DNA of 64,000 bases from an uncultured bacterium (GTDB lineage: Bacteria > Bacillota > Clostridia > Oscillospirales > Acutalibacteraceae). The stretch spans positions 1 to 64,000 of the forward strand of contig CAJMOH010000008.1 of assembly GCA_905215055.1 (NCBI GenBank), written 5' to 3'. Below the pieces are notes generated by a model, which was not told the origin of the DNA, did not search any database, and saw nothing but the letters and a program-made list of their open reading frames with translations. This document shows, piece after piece, positions 25,838-35,443 of this stretch. Each line of letters starts with the position of its first letter. Within the stretch, counting starts at the first letter, position 1. Position numbers and translations under genes: made by a program.

Positions 25838-27382
25838 TTAAATCACCAGGGGTTTGGGCAGCGCAGCCAAAACCTCCATCAGCTCCGCGTCGTGGCCAAC
25901 CACTTGATGGGAGTGGTCCCCGTAAAGCATAGTGGTCGGCTTCTCCGCCGTGTGGGGCTCCCACTGGGGTAGCCCGGGGCCGTTGGGAGAGCCAGTCTCG
26001 GCAAAGGCTGCCCATGCCCCCGCCATGGCGTCCTGCAAGGGGCCGGTGACCCCCTCTTTCCGCATGGCCTCCTGCCCAAAGGCGTTGTGGAACATGAAGT
26101 GCAAATCCCCATTGTGTCCAGGCAGCTGGCCGCCCAAGAAGGTGGACTCAAAAGCGAAAATGTAGTTAAAAACGGGGGCTTTGGCATCCCGGTTGCGCAG
26201 AGCGGTAAACTCCAACACCGCCGGGCGCACCCGCCGGTCAACCGCCGCGGCGTAGGAGACGTCCACCTCCGGGTAGGCGTTGGCATAGGCCTCCATGACC
26301 CTACCCGCCTCCGAACCAAAGCGTGCCTCCACCACCGCTTTCCTCTGATCGTCTGTCCAGCGGCTCTTGTCCCCAACCGGGCTGGAGTCAAATTCCGACA
26401 GACAGGAACCCACAATCATGGGAATGTGGGCGGTCTCCTTGCGGAAGCCCACGTCAAACGCATTGCCCACATAATAGTCTCCATCGGGAACGGGCGCCCA
26501 GGCGCCGAAGGGAGGCAGCCCCAGCTCCTGCGCGGCCTGCTGAACCGCCGCCGACAGTTTTTCATAGGGCACCGTTTCAATCTCTTGGATGGTCTGCGGG
26601 GTCAGGCCCAGGTTTGCTACCGCCTTTTGAGCCAATTCTCCCGCACGGCTGGAATCGGGCCCCATGCGCATCACACCGCTTTGGGCGATGACCTTGTGAT
26701 ACAATCCATCGGCTGCGGGCATCTGCATCAGGGTGGTGACCTTCCCGCCGCCGCCAGATTGCCCATAGATAGTCACGTTGTCTGGGTCACCGCCGAAGGA
26801 GGCAATGTTGTCCCGCACCCAGTGAAGGGCGGCCACCAGATCCGCCATGCCCAAATTGCCGCTGTGGCGGTACCGCTCCCCGAAAGCAGACAGATCCAAA
26901 AATCCCAGCATATTCAGCCGGTGGTTCACAGTGACCACCACCACATCGTAGGCGTGGGCCATCTCCCACCCCTCGTAGGAGTACAGATGGGTGGCCGAAC
27001 CTGCGGCATAACCACCGCCGTGCATCCACACCATGACGGGCCGCTTGGCTTCTTTGTCAATAGACTTCGTCCAGACATTCAAGTTCTGGACGTGCTCGCT
27101 CATGTGCCAGAACCGCTGGGCGATCATCAAACTCCCGCCGGGCTCTTTTCCCTGGAGGCTATATGTCATTTCCGGGCATCCATAACTATAGTCAAAGGCT
27201 TTTTTCACCCCCTCCCACGGCTTTACCGGCCGGGGCTCCTGAAAGCGCTCCGCCTGGGCGTATTCCATCCCGCGGAAGCAGAACACATCCCCGTCTACAA
27301 ATCCGTGGACTTTCCCAGCCGCCGTCTCTACAATGGGATAGTCCTCTGTGCAAAGAAAGGTTTGTTCTTGCCGAATGTTCAT
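25838..27382 (-). CDS. Type-B carboxylesterase, cargo esterase 2
   Basis: 514 residues, same family as its neighbour: PVMVWMHGGGYAAGSATH (oxyanion hole), TIYGQSGGGGKVTTLM (nucleophile elbow, here G-Q-S-G-G), and His in LPGHNGDLHFMFHNAF as candidate catalytic base. Cytosolic. GGGAGG precedes the ATG. Gaps of about 19 bases on both sides show that it is in the middle of the operon. The elbow differs from the usual G-E-S-A-G, which may reflect an unusual acyl substrate. Confidence 0.87.
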   Translation of the reverse strand: MNIRQEQTFLCTEDYPIVETAAGKVHGFVDGDVFCFRGMEYAQAERFQEPRPVKPWEGVKKAFDYSYGCPEMTYSLQGKEPGGSLMIAQRFWHMSEHVQNLNVWTKSIDKEAKRPVMVWMHGGGYAAGSATHLYSYEGWEMAHAYDVVVVTVNHRLNMLGFLDLSAFGERYRHSGNLGMADLVAALHWVRDNIASFGGDPDNVTIYGQSGGGGKVTTLMQMPAADGLYHKVIAQSGVMRMGPDSSRAGELAQKAVANLGLTPQTIQEIETVPYEKLSAAVQQAAQELGLPPFGAWAPVPDGDYYVGNAFDVGFRKETAHIPMIVGSCLSEFDSSPVGDKSRWTDDQRKAVVEARFGSEAGRVMEAYANAYPEVDVSYAAAVDRRVRPAVLEFTALRNRDAKAPVFNYIFAFESTFLGGQLPGHNGDLHFMFHNAFGQEAMRKEGVTGPLQDAMAGAWAAFAETGSPNGPGLPQWEPHTAEKPTTMLYGDHSHQVVGHDAELMEVLAALPKPLVI

Positions 27383-27401
27383 GGTTGCTCCTCCCTATGT
27401 T

Positions 27402-28892
27402 TTAGCAGTGCGTGTCCAGAGTGACCTTCAGCACAGCGGGGGTCAGGCCGAAACCCGTCACGTTCCGCTGGTCTCCATTGAGGATGCGCCCCTCTTTGAG
27501 CGTGCGGTCTTGCAGGAGCATCTCCCGCTTGTTCCAGACGGTCAGAGGTGCCCGGTCGCCACGGTGGGCATAGAAGCTCACCACCGTGTTGACGCCAAAG
27601 GCCAAATACTCTCTTGTACCTATCCGAAGCAAGAGGAGCCCTCCGGCCCCGGGCTTACTCGTCTCTACTTTCACAGTCATCCCGTCCAGCTGGGTGGTTT
27701 TACCCGCGAGATTCGATTCCTCCAGGAAATACCCAGACAGTCTCCCCTCTTGTCGGGCCAAGCGGATCTGGGGCCACAAAGCCAGGGCTAACCGGTAAGC
27801 CTGTCCCAGGGCAGTCCCATCTCGCTGAGGATCAGGGGAAGTGCCCATGTTGGCATGGTCACAGTCGGACAGGGAAGCGTAGTACTCCTCCACTCCAAAG
27901 GGGGAGAACATTCCCAAGTTGCGCGCCCCCAGTGCGTAGATCAATTTGGCTGCCGCAGCAGCGTTGTTGTCCGTCTCCGGTACCCACAGGGGATTTTCCG
28001 GTGTGTCAAAAGCCTGAGCGATGGCGTCAAACCGAGGTCCGTAGGCATTGGGGCCGTACACCTCCAGGGAAGGGCAGAATTTTCGCCACATGGCAAAGTT
28101 CCCTGGGGTGCAGGTACCTGACACCACAAAGCCCTCCTCACTGGGAACACAGTTGGTGAAGGTAGGCAGTGGGTAAACCCGTTTCCCAGCGGAGGCCAAC
28201 TGTTCTAGGGCACGGCTGTAAGCCCAGCTCATAAACCGGGCCGGAGCTTTCTCCCCGAAGGCTTCCTCCCAGGTGCCGCTGACCCCATACACCTCCGCCA
28301 CTTCCGGGGGGATCTCCTGGGCATATGCCTTGTTAGCCGCACCGGAGAAATCCCGTTCATAAAACCAGACACCCGGTTCGTTTTCCACCTGAACGAGCAG
28401 CACGGTTCGCTGAGTGTCATAGTCTCTCAGGTGCTCCATCAGGCGGACATAAGCGCGGCGGTCCAGCTCCAGGGCTTCCTGGCAGAAGGGAGAGACCATC
28501 TGAGTGGGAGCTCCCTCCCCGTTCCTTTGGAGGAAGTACCGGCTGTGGTCCCGTTTCAACCACAAAGGCATGAAGTCGGAACCCATGCTCTTCCACAGGC
28601 CGAACCACAAAAGCCCCAGCTTGTACCCGTTTTCCTCCGCTTGATGGAGCAGCCCGTCCACCAGGGTAAAATCAAAAGCTCCCTCCTCCGGCTCCAAACA
28701 CTCCCAGTACACCGGAACCAGCAGGAAATTCCCACCCAGGCGCTTCACCGCAGGCCAGACAATCTCCCTCATATAGTTCAAATCGGAGGCGGATGAGTTG
28801 TGCACCTCCCCGCCTAGGGCTAGGAAAGGTTTGCCGTCACTGTACAGGACAAGTCCAGCTCCATCGTCTCTCAGTTCAGGAATCGGTTTCAT
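27402..28892 (-). CDS. GH35-like (clan A) glycosidase, copy 1
   Basis: 496 residues, cytosolic TIM-barrel glycosidase related to GH35/GH42 beta-galactosidases with a C-terminal DUF5597-like sandwich. Signatures: FLALGGEVHNSSAS, NFLLVPVYWECLEPEEGAFDF, acid/base candidate LVQVENEPG and nucleophile candidate LWVPETDNNA. The two glutamates are spaced as in retaining clan A enzymes. The expected action is removal of non-reducing beta-galactose or a similar residue. The start is ATG 28892 behind AAAGGAGG, seven codons inside the frame. It is a paralogue of the next gene, with a nearly shared C-terminal end. Confidence 0.85.
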   Translation of the reverse strand: MKPIPELRDDGAGLVLYSDGKPFLALGGEVHNSSASDLNYMREIVWPAVKRLGGNFLLVPVYWECLEPEEGAFDFTLVDGLLHQAEENGYKLGLLWFGLWKSMGSDFMPLWLKRDHSRYFLQRNGEGAPTQMVSPFCQEALELDRRAYVRLMEHLRDYDTQRTVLLVQVENEPGVWFYERDFSGAANKAYAQEIPPEVAEVYGVSGTWEEAFGEKAPARFMSWAYSRALEQLASAGKRVYPLPTFTNCVPSEEGFVVSGTCTPGNFAMWRKFCPSLEVYGPNAYGPRFDAIAQAFDTPENPLWVPETDNNAAAAAKLIYALGARNLGMFSPFGVEEYYASLSDCDHANMGTSPDPQRDGTALGQAYRLALALWPQIRLARQEGRLSGYFLEESNLAGKTTQLDGMTVKVETSKPGAGGLLLLRIGTREYLAFGVNTVVSFYAHRGDRAPLTVWNKREMLLQDRTLKEGRILNGDQRNVTGFGLTPAVLKVTLDTHC

Positions 28893-28917
28893 AGCACTTC
28901 CTCCTTTGCGCATATGT

Positions 28918-30465
28918 TCAGCGATGTTTGTCCAAAGTGACCTTCAAAACAGCGGGCGTCAGACCAATGCCCGTCACATTCCGCTGGTCGCCGTTGAGGA
29001 TGCGGCCCTCCTTGAGCGCGCCGTCTTGCAGGAGCATCTCCCGCTTGTCCCCCACGAACACGGTGTCGGTGCTGCCCACAGGGGCCTCAAAGGTCACATG
29101 GCAGTTGGTGCCCACCAACAGGTACTGGTTTTCCGAAAGTTCCAAAAGGAACCCGCCGCCCAGGGTCCGCCCCGCCTCGCCGGGGTCCATGGGCGGGTCC
29201 ATGGGACGGGACTTTTTCCCGTAGCCCACCGTCACCTGGTAGCCGGGAATCTGGAGCTTCTCCATGGGCATTTGGCCGGGGGTTTGGAGGAACCCCCATA
29301 TTTTCCCCGTCTCGTGGGCCTTGCGGATCTGAGGCCAGAGGGCCCAAACCAGCTCATAGGCTTTCCGCATCCGCTCCCCAGCGCCGGGAGCATAACCAGA
29401 GCCTACCCCCACGTTGGCCCAATCCAAATCGGAGACAGGCACCACGTTGTCGAAGAAGTCCTCGCAGCCAAAGGGGTTGAACCCAAAGCAGTTGAGCCCT
29501 CCCATGGCGTAGAGGAACTTGGCGGTGGTATCCATGCCCCCACCGGTCTCAGGGATAAAGAGGGAGTTTCCGTCGTGGACAAAGCGTCCCGCGATCTCCC
29601 GGAACTGGGGGGCGTACAGGTCGGGACTGAACCAGTCGATAGAGGGGGCGAAGGCCATCCACATCTTGTGGGCATCGAAATTGGGACCGCCGGCGGGAGA
29701 AAAATCCCCCAGGGTGGCCACACAGTTCATAAACAGAGGGATGGGGTACACGGCCTTGCCAGCGGCGGCGATGGCCTCCACATATTTGGCGTAGTAATAG
29801 GCCTCGAACTGGTGGCAGGCGTCCTTCCCGAAGGCCTGCTCCCAGGTACCGGAAGCCTGGAACAGTTCCGCCACCTCTTGAGGGATCTCCCGGGAAAAAG
29901 CCTCATTGGCCTGGGGGCAGAAGTCCCGGTCGTGCATCCAGATGCCCACCTCATTTTCCACCTGGACAGTGATAACGGTGTTCTCCTCCCCGTCGATTTC
30001 CTTCAGGTGTTCCATCAAGACCATGAAGGCCTTTTTGTCCAGCTCCAAAACCTCCTGGCAGAAGGCGGAGATGGTGTGGATGGGGGTTCCCTTCTCATCC
30101 CGGGCCAGGAAATACCGGCTGTGATCCTGTTTCAGCCACAGGGGCACATAATCGGAGGCGCCGTTTTTCCAGGTCCCGAACCAAAGCAGTCCCAGCTTGA
30201 CCCCCTCCCGGCGGGCCTGGGCGATGACGCCGTCCACCAGGGTGAAGTCGTAGACGCCCTCTTCCGGCTCCATGCACTCCCAGTAGACAGGGGTCAGGTA
30301 GAAGTTGCCGCCAAGAGGCCGCAGCACCGGCCAGACGTTCTGTTCCAGATACTCCAGGCTGGAGCCGGAGGAGTTGTGCAGTTCCCCGCCCAGGGGCAGG
30401 AAGGGCTTGTCGTGAACAACGAGATACGCGCCGCCTTGGTCGCGGGCTACATAGGGAATGGACAT
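28918..30465 (-). CDS. GH35-like (clan A) glycosidase, copy 2
   Basis: 515 residues, paralogue of copy 1 with the same motifs: FLPLGGELHNSSGS, NFYLTPVYWECMEPEEGVYDF, TVQVENEVG (acid/base) and LFIPETGGGMD (nucleophile). Residues around the acid/base differ from copy 1 (NEV against NEP), suggesting a different substrate. The last 40 codons are almost the same as in copy 1 (KREMLLQD onward). The start is ATG 30465 behind AAAGGAGCAATCCCT. It follows the permease gene after 38 bases. Confidence 0.85.
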   Translation of the reverse strand: MSIPYVARDQGGAYLVVHDKPFLPLGGELHNSSGSSLEYLEQNVWPVLRPLGGNFYLTPVYWECMEPEEGVYDFTLVDGVIAQARREGVKLGLLWFGTWKNGASDYVPLWLKQDHSRYFLARDEKGTPIHTISAFCQEVLELDKKAFMVLMEHLKEIDGEENTVITVQVENEVGIWMHDRDFCPQANEAFSREIPQEVAELFQASGTWEQAFGKDACHQFEAYYYAKYVEAIAAAGKAVYPIPLFMNCVATLGDFSPAGGPNFDAHKMWMAFAPSIDWFSPDLYAPQFREIAGRFVHDGNSLFIPETGGGMDTTAKFLYAMGGLNCFGFNPFGCEDFFDNVVPVSDLDWANVGVGSGYAPGAGERMRKAYELVWALWPQIRKAHETGKIWGFLQTPGQMPMEKLQIPGYQVTVGYGKKSRPMDPPMDPGEAGRTLGGGFLLELSENQYLLVGTNCHVTFEAPVGSTDTVFVGDKREMLLQDGALKEGRILNGDQRNVTGIGLTPAVLKVTLDKHR

Positions 30466-30503
30466 AGGGATTGCTCCTTTCAATTCAAAAAATAAAGATG
30501 GTT

Positions 30504-31391
30504 TTAGCCTTTGATGCCGCCAACAACGATACCTTTGACAAAGTACTTCTGGAAGAAGGGATAAACGATCAGGATGGGCAGCACACCTACCACGGCGATC
30601 GCCATGCGGATGCCCACGGAGGGAAGGCTGGCCAGCGTGGAAGCGTCCATGTTCATGTTGGTGTTGCTGGCAAGAAACTGGATATTGGTCAGCATATTGT
30701 TGAGGATCGCCTGGATGCTGAACAGGTTCTCATCCGTGATATAGTACAGGCTGTTGGTCCAGTCGTTCCAATACCGCAGGGCAATCATCAAAGCGATGGT
30801 CGCCATCATGGGCTTGGACAGGGGGACCACAATGCCGAACAGAATACGAAACTCTTTGGCGCCGTCTATACGGGCTGCCTCGATGATCTCATTGGGCACA
30901 TTGGCTGTGAAATAAGAGCGCATCAAAATGACGTTGAAGGCGCTCATCAGCAGGCTGGGGATCAGCAGGGCAAAAATGGTGTCACGGATGTGGAAGGTCT
31001 GCGTCCACATAATATACGTGGGAACTAAGCCGCCGTTGAACAGCATGGTAAAAAACAGGAAAAAGGCAAACACAGTTCGAAACGGGGTCTCCCTGCGAGA
31101 GAGGGGATAGGCAAAGAGAATGGTAATCAGCACGCTGCAAATAGTCCCAATAATCGTGACGAAAATGGTGATGCCATAAGCGCGGAAGATCTTTCCGCCG
31201 CTTTGAAACATGTACTCATAAGCGCCCAGGGAAAAGTCTCTTGGCAAAAAGCCGTACCCGTATTCACTAAGAGCCGCCTCGGAGCTGAGAGATGAGGAGA
31301 TCAGCATGAGAAAGGGCGCCACACAAAAAACTACCAAGCAGATAAAATTGATATTTAAGGCAATCTGCCCTGCTTTATTATGATTGACCAC
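30504..31391 (-). CDS. ABC sugar transporter permease (LplC/YtcP type)
   Basis: 295 residues with six membrane helices and the EAA loop EIIEAARIDGAKEFRILFGIVVPLSKP that docks the ATPase. The N-terminus and the C-terminal end (PFFQKYFVKGIVVGGIKG) are typical of the LplC group, which imports oligosaccharides from plant or host glycans. A GTG start lies eight bases after GGGAGG. The operon has no ATPase gene, so the shared MsmK-type ATPase must come from the chromosome. Confidence 0.93.
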   Translation of the reverse strand: MVNHNKAGQIALNINFICLVVFCVAPFLMLISSSLSSEAALSEYGYGFLPRDFSLGAYEYMFQSGGKIFRAYGITIFVTIIGTICSVLITILFAYPLSRRETPFRTVFAFFLFFTMLFNGGLVPTYIMWTQTFHIRDTIFALLIPSLLMSAFNVILMRSYFTANVPNEIIEAARIDGAKEFRILFGIVVPLSKPMMATIALMIALRYWNDWTNSLYYITDENLFSIQAILNNMLTNIQFLASNTNMNMDASTLASLPSVGIRMAIAVVGVLPILIVYPFFQKYFVKGIVVGGIKG

Positions 31392-31408
31392 GGTGCATCC
31401 TCCCTTCC

Positions 31409-32344
31409 TCAGAACAGTGCGCTGTCTTTTTCGACCTTGCGCACAATCCCATTGACGGTCATAATCAGCAAAAATCCGACGATAGACTGCACAAATCCAG
31501 CAGCGGCGGAACGACCGATGTCATTGGTCTGGGTTAAAGCCCTGTATACATATACATCAATGGTATCTGTCACACTGGAAATAATCCCGGACTGCATGGG
31601 CACCTGATAAAACAGGCCAAAGTCGGAGTACATGATGCCGCCCAGCGCCATGAGCACCAAGGTGATGATGGTGTATTTTAGGCCCGGCAATGTGATGTGC
31701 CACACCTTCTGCCAAATGTTCGCCCCATCGATGGAGGCGGCCTCGTACAGGCCGGAGTCGATGCCCAGCACCGTGGCGTAGTACACAATGCTGGAGTAGC
31801 CAAACCCCTTCCAAAGATTGATGATAATGAAAATCAATGGCCACCAGGTTGTTGTGGTGTAGAAACTGATGGGTTCCAAGCCAAGGGCCATGAGCAGCCG
31901 GTTGATCACACCGTGTTCCTGGCTTAAAAATCCGAACACGATGTAGGCCACCACCACCATGGAAATCAAATAGGGAATGAGAATAACCGTTTGATAGAAC
32001 TTTTTCCGCATTTTCCCTTGCAGGAAGTAGAGCATGATCGCAATGGTGATTGCCACGATCTGCCCCAGAACAATAAACGCTATGTTGTAGCAAAGGGTAT
32101 TGCGCACAATGTTGAACGCGTCCTGGGTTTTAAAGAGGTAGGTGAAGTTGGACAGTCCTGCCCAATCACTGCCCCAGATACCGTCTTGATAATTGAACCG
32201 CTTAAAAGCCACCACAAGGCCGGCCATGGGGATATAGTTGTTTATAATCAGGTAAATAGAACCTGGTATCAACATAACCAGAAGCTCGATGGCCATTACC
32301 TTGCTCGCAAATTTGTGGGAAGCTTTTCCTTTTGCCTGCTTCAT
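31409..32344 (-). CDS. ABC sugar transporter permease (LplB type)
   Basis: 311 residues, six membrane helices, EAA loop LYEAASIDGANIWQKVWHITLPGLK and the LplB-type opening PGSIYLIINNYIPMAGLVVAFKRFNYQDGIWGSDW. It pairs with the LplC-type permease 17 bases downstream. GGGAGGGTGAAAG precedes the ATG. A stem-loop between the binding-protein gene and this gene probably keeps permease levels below that of the binding protein. Confidence 0.93.
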   Translation of the reverse strand: MKQAKGKASHKFASKVMAIELLVMLIPGSIYLIINNYIPMAGLVVAFKRFNYQDGIWGSDWAGLSNFTYLFKTQDAFNIVRNTLCYNIAFIVLGQIVAITIAIMLYFLQGKMRKKFYQTVILIPYLISMVVVAYIVFGFLSQEHGVINRLLMALGLEPISFYTTTTWWPLIFIIINLWKGFGYSSIVYYATVLGIDSGLYEAASIDGANIWQKVWHITLPGLKYTIITLVLMALGGIMYSDFGLFYQVPMQSGIISSVTDTIDVYVYRALTQTNDIGRSAAAGFVQSIVGFLLIMTVNGIVRKVEKDSALF

Positions 32345-32373
32345 CTTTCACCCTCCCATGGGAAGATTTTGAA

Positions 32374-32404
32374 AAGTTCGCTCCCATCCGTTTGGACAGG
32401 AGCG
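32374..32404 (-). promoter_or_regulatory. Intra-operon stem-loop after the binding-protein gene
   Basis: Stem CGCTCC-TGTCC/GGA-TGGGAGCG (32379-32404) then AACTTTT on the minus strand. Its position between binding protein and permease is typical of partial terminators or mRNA-stabilising stems. Confidence 0.65.
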
Positions 32405-32450
32405 TCTTTTATTTTCAGTGTTTATTTACGTTTATTTTCATCGCGATCCG

Positions 32451-33959
32451 TCACTGATTCGCCAAAAATTCATCCAGCTGTTTCTGCTTTTCCGCAATCA
32501 CGGCGTCTTCCCCAGCGGCCTCCATTTCAGACCGGGCCTGCTCCAAAGTGGAGTCCACGTCCACCGCGCCGGACAAAATGGTGTTGTAATACTTGTCAAT
32601 AACGGCCTGGCAGGCGGACATTTCGTCCACAACCGGCTCGCGGTCGAAGTAGAATCCAACCGCTTTGGAAAACAGGCACTCGTCGTTGAAGGACTCCAAA
32701 CGCTCAAAGAAATCCGCTCCGTTGACATCCAAGGGCTGAGAGAGCTGAGCACCGGGGTACTTCCAGTATACAGAGGGTGCCCCGTAACCAGAGCTTCCCG
32801 CGTCTTTCCCATCGATATAAGAGATGGTGCCGTCGTCATTTTTGATGTAATTTTCGCCCTCAATGCCATTGTTGAGGTAGGTGGCCAGCTCACTGTCTGT
32901 AAACAGCAGGGCCAATGCGGTAAACGCCGCCTCGGGGTCCTTGGAATTGGCGCTGACACACCAGCTGGAGGCGCCGAAGGAAGCGGAAGGCGTCCAGCAT
33001 CCCACCTCGGAAATGCGTGTGCGAACGACGCCGTCAACATAATTCACACCGTATGTGTCAAACACAGCGGCGATTTGGTTGTTGGCGATCATGGAGGCCC
33101 AAGCCTGGGTATTGGAGAGAATATCGGGCATGATGTAACCAGCGTCATACCATTTCTCAGCCAATTTGGCCAAATAGATGTAATCCTCATTGTCGAAAAT
33201 GCTTTCCACGGTGGTGGTTTGCCCCTTGTCCGGCAGAACGCCTACGGTGTCATCCATGGGGTCCCAGGTGTAGAAGTTGTTGGCGAACAGGGTGGTGGTA
33301 CCGCCGGCGCCCAAGGTGTACCGCTCGGGAAAATCCTCGTGGATCTGGGCCAGCAACTGATCAGCCTCTTCCATGGTCAATTCCTGATCCTGGGTGATCC
33401 CGTACTGATCGGCTACTTCCTGATCGAGGTTAAGGCTGACATAATGGCCGTAATCGGCAATGTGGGGAACGCCGTACAGGCTGCCGTCAATCCACATGGT
33501 GTTGATGTACCGCTCGCCCCAGGCGGACTTTTCCTCATCTGAGAGGGCTTCGTAATAATCGGTAATGTCAGCCAGCTGACCGTTTTTGTAGTAATCAAAG
33601 ATGTTGGACGGGGTAAAAATATCCAGCTCATCGTCGGTCAATGCCAAGTTGATCTGCTGCTCATAATTGCCCCAGTTGACAAAGTTCAGTTCGTAATGGA
33701 TACCGTACTTCTCCTCTGAAATGGCGTTCATGGCGTCTTGAACCTGCCCGGCCAAGGGCATATCGTACATGGCGGGAATCCACATGGTTACGGTTTTCAC
33801 ATCTCCAGAAGAGCCTTCCTCCCCGGTGGAAGAGGTTTCCGCCCCGCCGCTGGAAGTGGAGCCGCCGCTTTCAGAGCTGCCCCCACCACCGCATGCCGTC
33901 AGAGAAACGGTCATGGCCAGCGCCATCAGCAATGCCAGAGCTTTTCTCACTTTCTTCAT
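32451..33959 (-). CDS. Sugar-binding lipoprotein of the cargo ABC importer
   Basis: 502 residues, LplA/Lin0767-like extracellular solute-binding protein. Signal peptide KKVRKALALLMALAMTVSLTAC with a lipobox ending in Cys 22, then a Gly/Ser linker, so it is tethered to the outer membrane face. It delivers the oligosaccharide to the two permeases. The start is ATG 33959 behind GGGAGGCAACGAAA; the frame opens 12 codons earlier. It is the first gene of the operon, next to the YesMN regulators. Confidence 0.93.
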   Translation of the reverse strand: MKKVRKALALLMALAMTVSLTACGGGGSSESGGSTSSGGAETSSTGEEGSSGDVKTVTMWIPAMYDMPLAGQVQDAMNAISEEKYGIHYELNFVNWGNYEQQINLALTDDELDIFTPSNIFDYYKNGQLADITDYYEALSDEEKSAWGERYINTMWIDGSLYGVPHIADYGHYVSLNLDQEVADQYGITQDQELTMEEADQLLAQIHEDFPERYTLGAGGTTTLFANNFYTWDPMDDTVGVLPDKGQTTTVESIFDNEDYIYLAKLAEKWYDAGYIMPDILSNTQAWASMIANNQIAAVFDTYGVNYVDGVVRTRISEVGCWTPSASFGASSWCVSANSKDPEAAFTALALLFTDSELATYLNNGIEGENYIKNDDGTISYIDGKDAGSSGYGAPSVYWKYPGAQLSQPLDVNGADFFERLESFNDECLFSKAVGFYFDREPVVDEMSACQAVIDKYYNTILSGAVDVDSTLEQARSEMEAAGEDAVIAEKQKQLDEFLANQ

Positions 33960-34011
33960 TTTCGTTGCCTCCCATACTTTTTTGGTGATTATCACCTGTT
34001 TGAGTGCCTTG

Positions 34012-34040
34012 ATTATATCGTTTTTTGAAAATTTTCTCTA
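34012..34040 (-). promoter_or_regulatory. Promoter of the cargo operon
   Basis: Minus strand: perfect TATAAT (-10) 17 bases from a weak -35 (TAGAGA). A weak -35 fits a promoter that needs an activator, here the YesN-like protein. Confidence 0.6.
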
Positions 34041-34062
34041 CTAAAAACAGGATAGGATTTGT

Positions 34063-34128
34063 CATTTTTAGGACATAATTTTTTCACATTTTCATTTTTG
34101 GGAGCTGATTTTTGCACTTTTAGGATAT
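34063..34128 (-). promoter_or_regulatory. Candidate YesN operator: three direct repeats
   Basis: On the plus strand CATTTTTAGGACAT (34063), CATTTTTGGGAGCT (34093) and CACTTTTAGGATAT (34115) share CAYTTTTRGGA. They lie about 60-120 bases upstream of the likely transcript start, all in the same orientation as AraC-type activator sites usually are. Confidence 0.5.
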
Positions 34129-34140
34129 TTCCACAAACAA

Positions 34141-34183
34141 AAACCCTCTCAGCATTTTTCTCCAAACTGCTGAAAGGGTTTTC
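34141..34183 (-). terminator. Terminator of the yesM/yesN-like operon
   Basis: Stem AAAACCCTCTCAGCA/TGCTGAAAGGGTTTT with one mismatch, then TTTTTGTTTG on the minus strand. Confidence 0.85.
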
Positions 34184-34201
34184 CATTGGATTTCCAATCG
34201 G

Positions 34202-35443
34202 TTACTTGTTTTTTTGGCGGTAATCCTTTGGGGAAGTCTGATAATAGTTTTGAAATGTTCTTGAGAAATGGGAGAGATTATCGAATCCTACTTTTGACGC
34301 AACCAGACTGATAGGTAGATTAGAGTCTGCCAAAAGTGTTGCCGCCTTTTTCATTTTCTCTGTAAGGATAAAATCCTTTAATGACAAGCCTGTCTCCCTG
34401 CGGAACAGCTTGGACAGATACTCCGGGTTCAGGTGAACCTGGTCAGCTACATCCTGCCGGGAGAGCTTTGACTGGAGATGGTCCCGGATAAAGGACACCG
34501 CCTGTTCTACCGGGTCGCTGCCCTGCCGCTCTGACACATCCTCCCACAGGATCTCCCCTGGCTTGGGGGCGGCAAGCATCCGCTTTTTCAGCTCCCGCAG
34601 GGTGGAGCCCAGCTTTTTGACGGGGGAATCATTGGCGACCCCGCTGACCTGGAACGCCCCCAGGCCGTTAACCTGCCGCAAAAACAAAGCGATCCGCTTG
34701 CGGAAGTCTTCCGGCGCCACTGGTTCTTTGACAAACAGGAACCCCCAGTAGTTACCGGCTTCAATGTTGGCGATGCCCACTTCCCCCTGCTCCCCTTCGA
34801 AAGCCTCCGCCAGGATGTTAGAGAGAGCGGTGCGCAGCAGTTCATCCGCCCATTTTTTCTGGACCGACTCCCACTGGTGCACTTGCAGCAGCACCAGGTA
34901 GGCGGCTGCCCCGCCATGCTTCTCCTCATAGAGCTTCTCCAAAGACTGCCAGGTTTCCAGCACATCCTCCTCCCGGTTGCTGAGGCACCGAAGAACCAGG
35001 GAGTCAAACACGGCGTTGCGGTGGCGTCTGTTAAAGCGGGAACTGCGGCGTTCCTCCTGATTGGCTTGGATTTTCCAAACCTGCTTTCCCGCCAATTTTA
35101 CCAACTGCTCCAGCTCGGAAAAGCGCACCGGCTGCAAAAGGTAATCGAACACATGCAGGCGCACGCCCTCCCTGGCGTATTGAAAATTGGGGTGGCTGGT
35201 GAGAAAAACAATGACGATTTCCTGGGAATACTCCGAAACCCACTCCGCCAAGGCGACGCCATCCTCCTCCGGCATTTCTATATCGGTAATCAGCAGATCT
35301 ATCTGATGATTCATTATGAGAAATTTCGCCTCGTAGGAGTTGGTGGCGGTGTACACCTGTTCCACACCCAGGTTTTTCCAATCCAGGCCCTCTTTTAGGC
35401 TGTTCACAATCACTTCCTGGTCATCCACCAGAAGCACGTTCAT
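34202..35443 (-). CDS. YesN-like response regulator with AraC DNA-binding domain
   Basis: 413 residues. The receiver domain (1-120) has the acidic pocket VDDQE and phospho-acceptor Asp in LLITDIEMPEEDG near residue 54. The C-terminal 100 residues hold the double helix-turn-helix (LSRQDVADQVHLNPEYLSKLFRRETG and PISLVASKVGFDNLSHFSRTFQNYYQTSPKDYRQ). When phosphorylated it should activate the divergent-type promoter ahead of the binding-protein gene. Its start overlaps the kinase stop (ATGA), so the pair is coupled. Confidence 0.93.
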   Translation of the reverse strand: MNVLLVDDQEVIVNSLKEGLDWKNLGVEQVYTATNSYEAKFLIMNHQIDLLITDIEMPEEDGVALAEWVSEYSQEIVIVFLTSHPNFQYAREGVRLHVFDYLLQPVRFSELEQLVKLAGKQVWKIQANQEERRSSRFNRRHRNAVFDSLVLRCLSNREEDVLETWQSLEKLYEEKHGGAAAYLVLLQVHQWESVQKKWADELLRTALSNILAEAFEGEQGEVGIANIEAGNYWGFLFVKEPVAPEDFRKRIALFLRQVNGLGAFQVSGVANDSPVKKLGSTLRELKKRMLAAPKPGEILWEDVSERQGSDPVEQAVSFIRDHLQSKLSRQDVADQVHLNPEYLSKLFRRETGLSLKDFILTEKMKKAATLLADSNLPISLVASKVGFDNLSHFSRTFQNYYQTSPKDYRQKNK

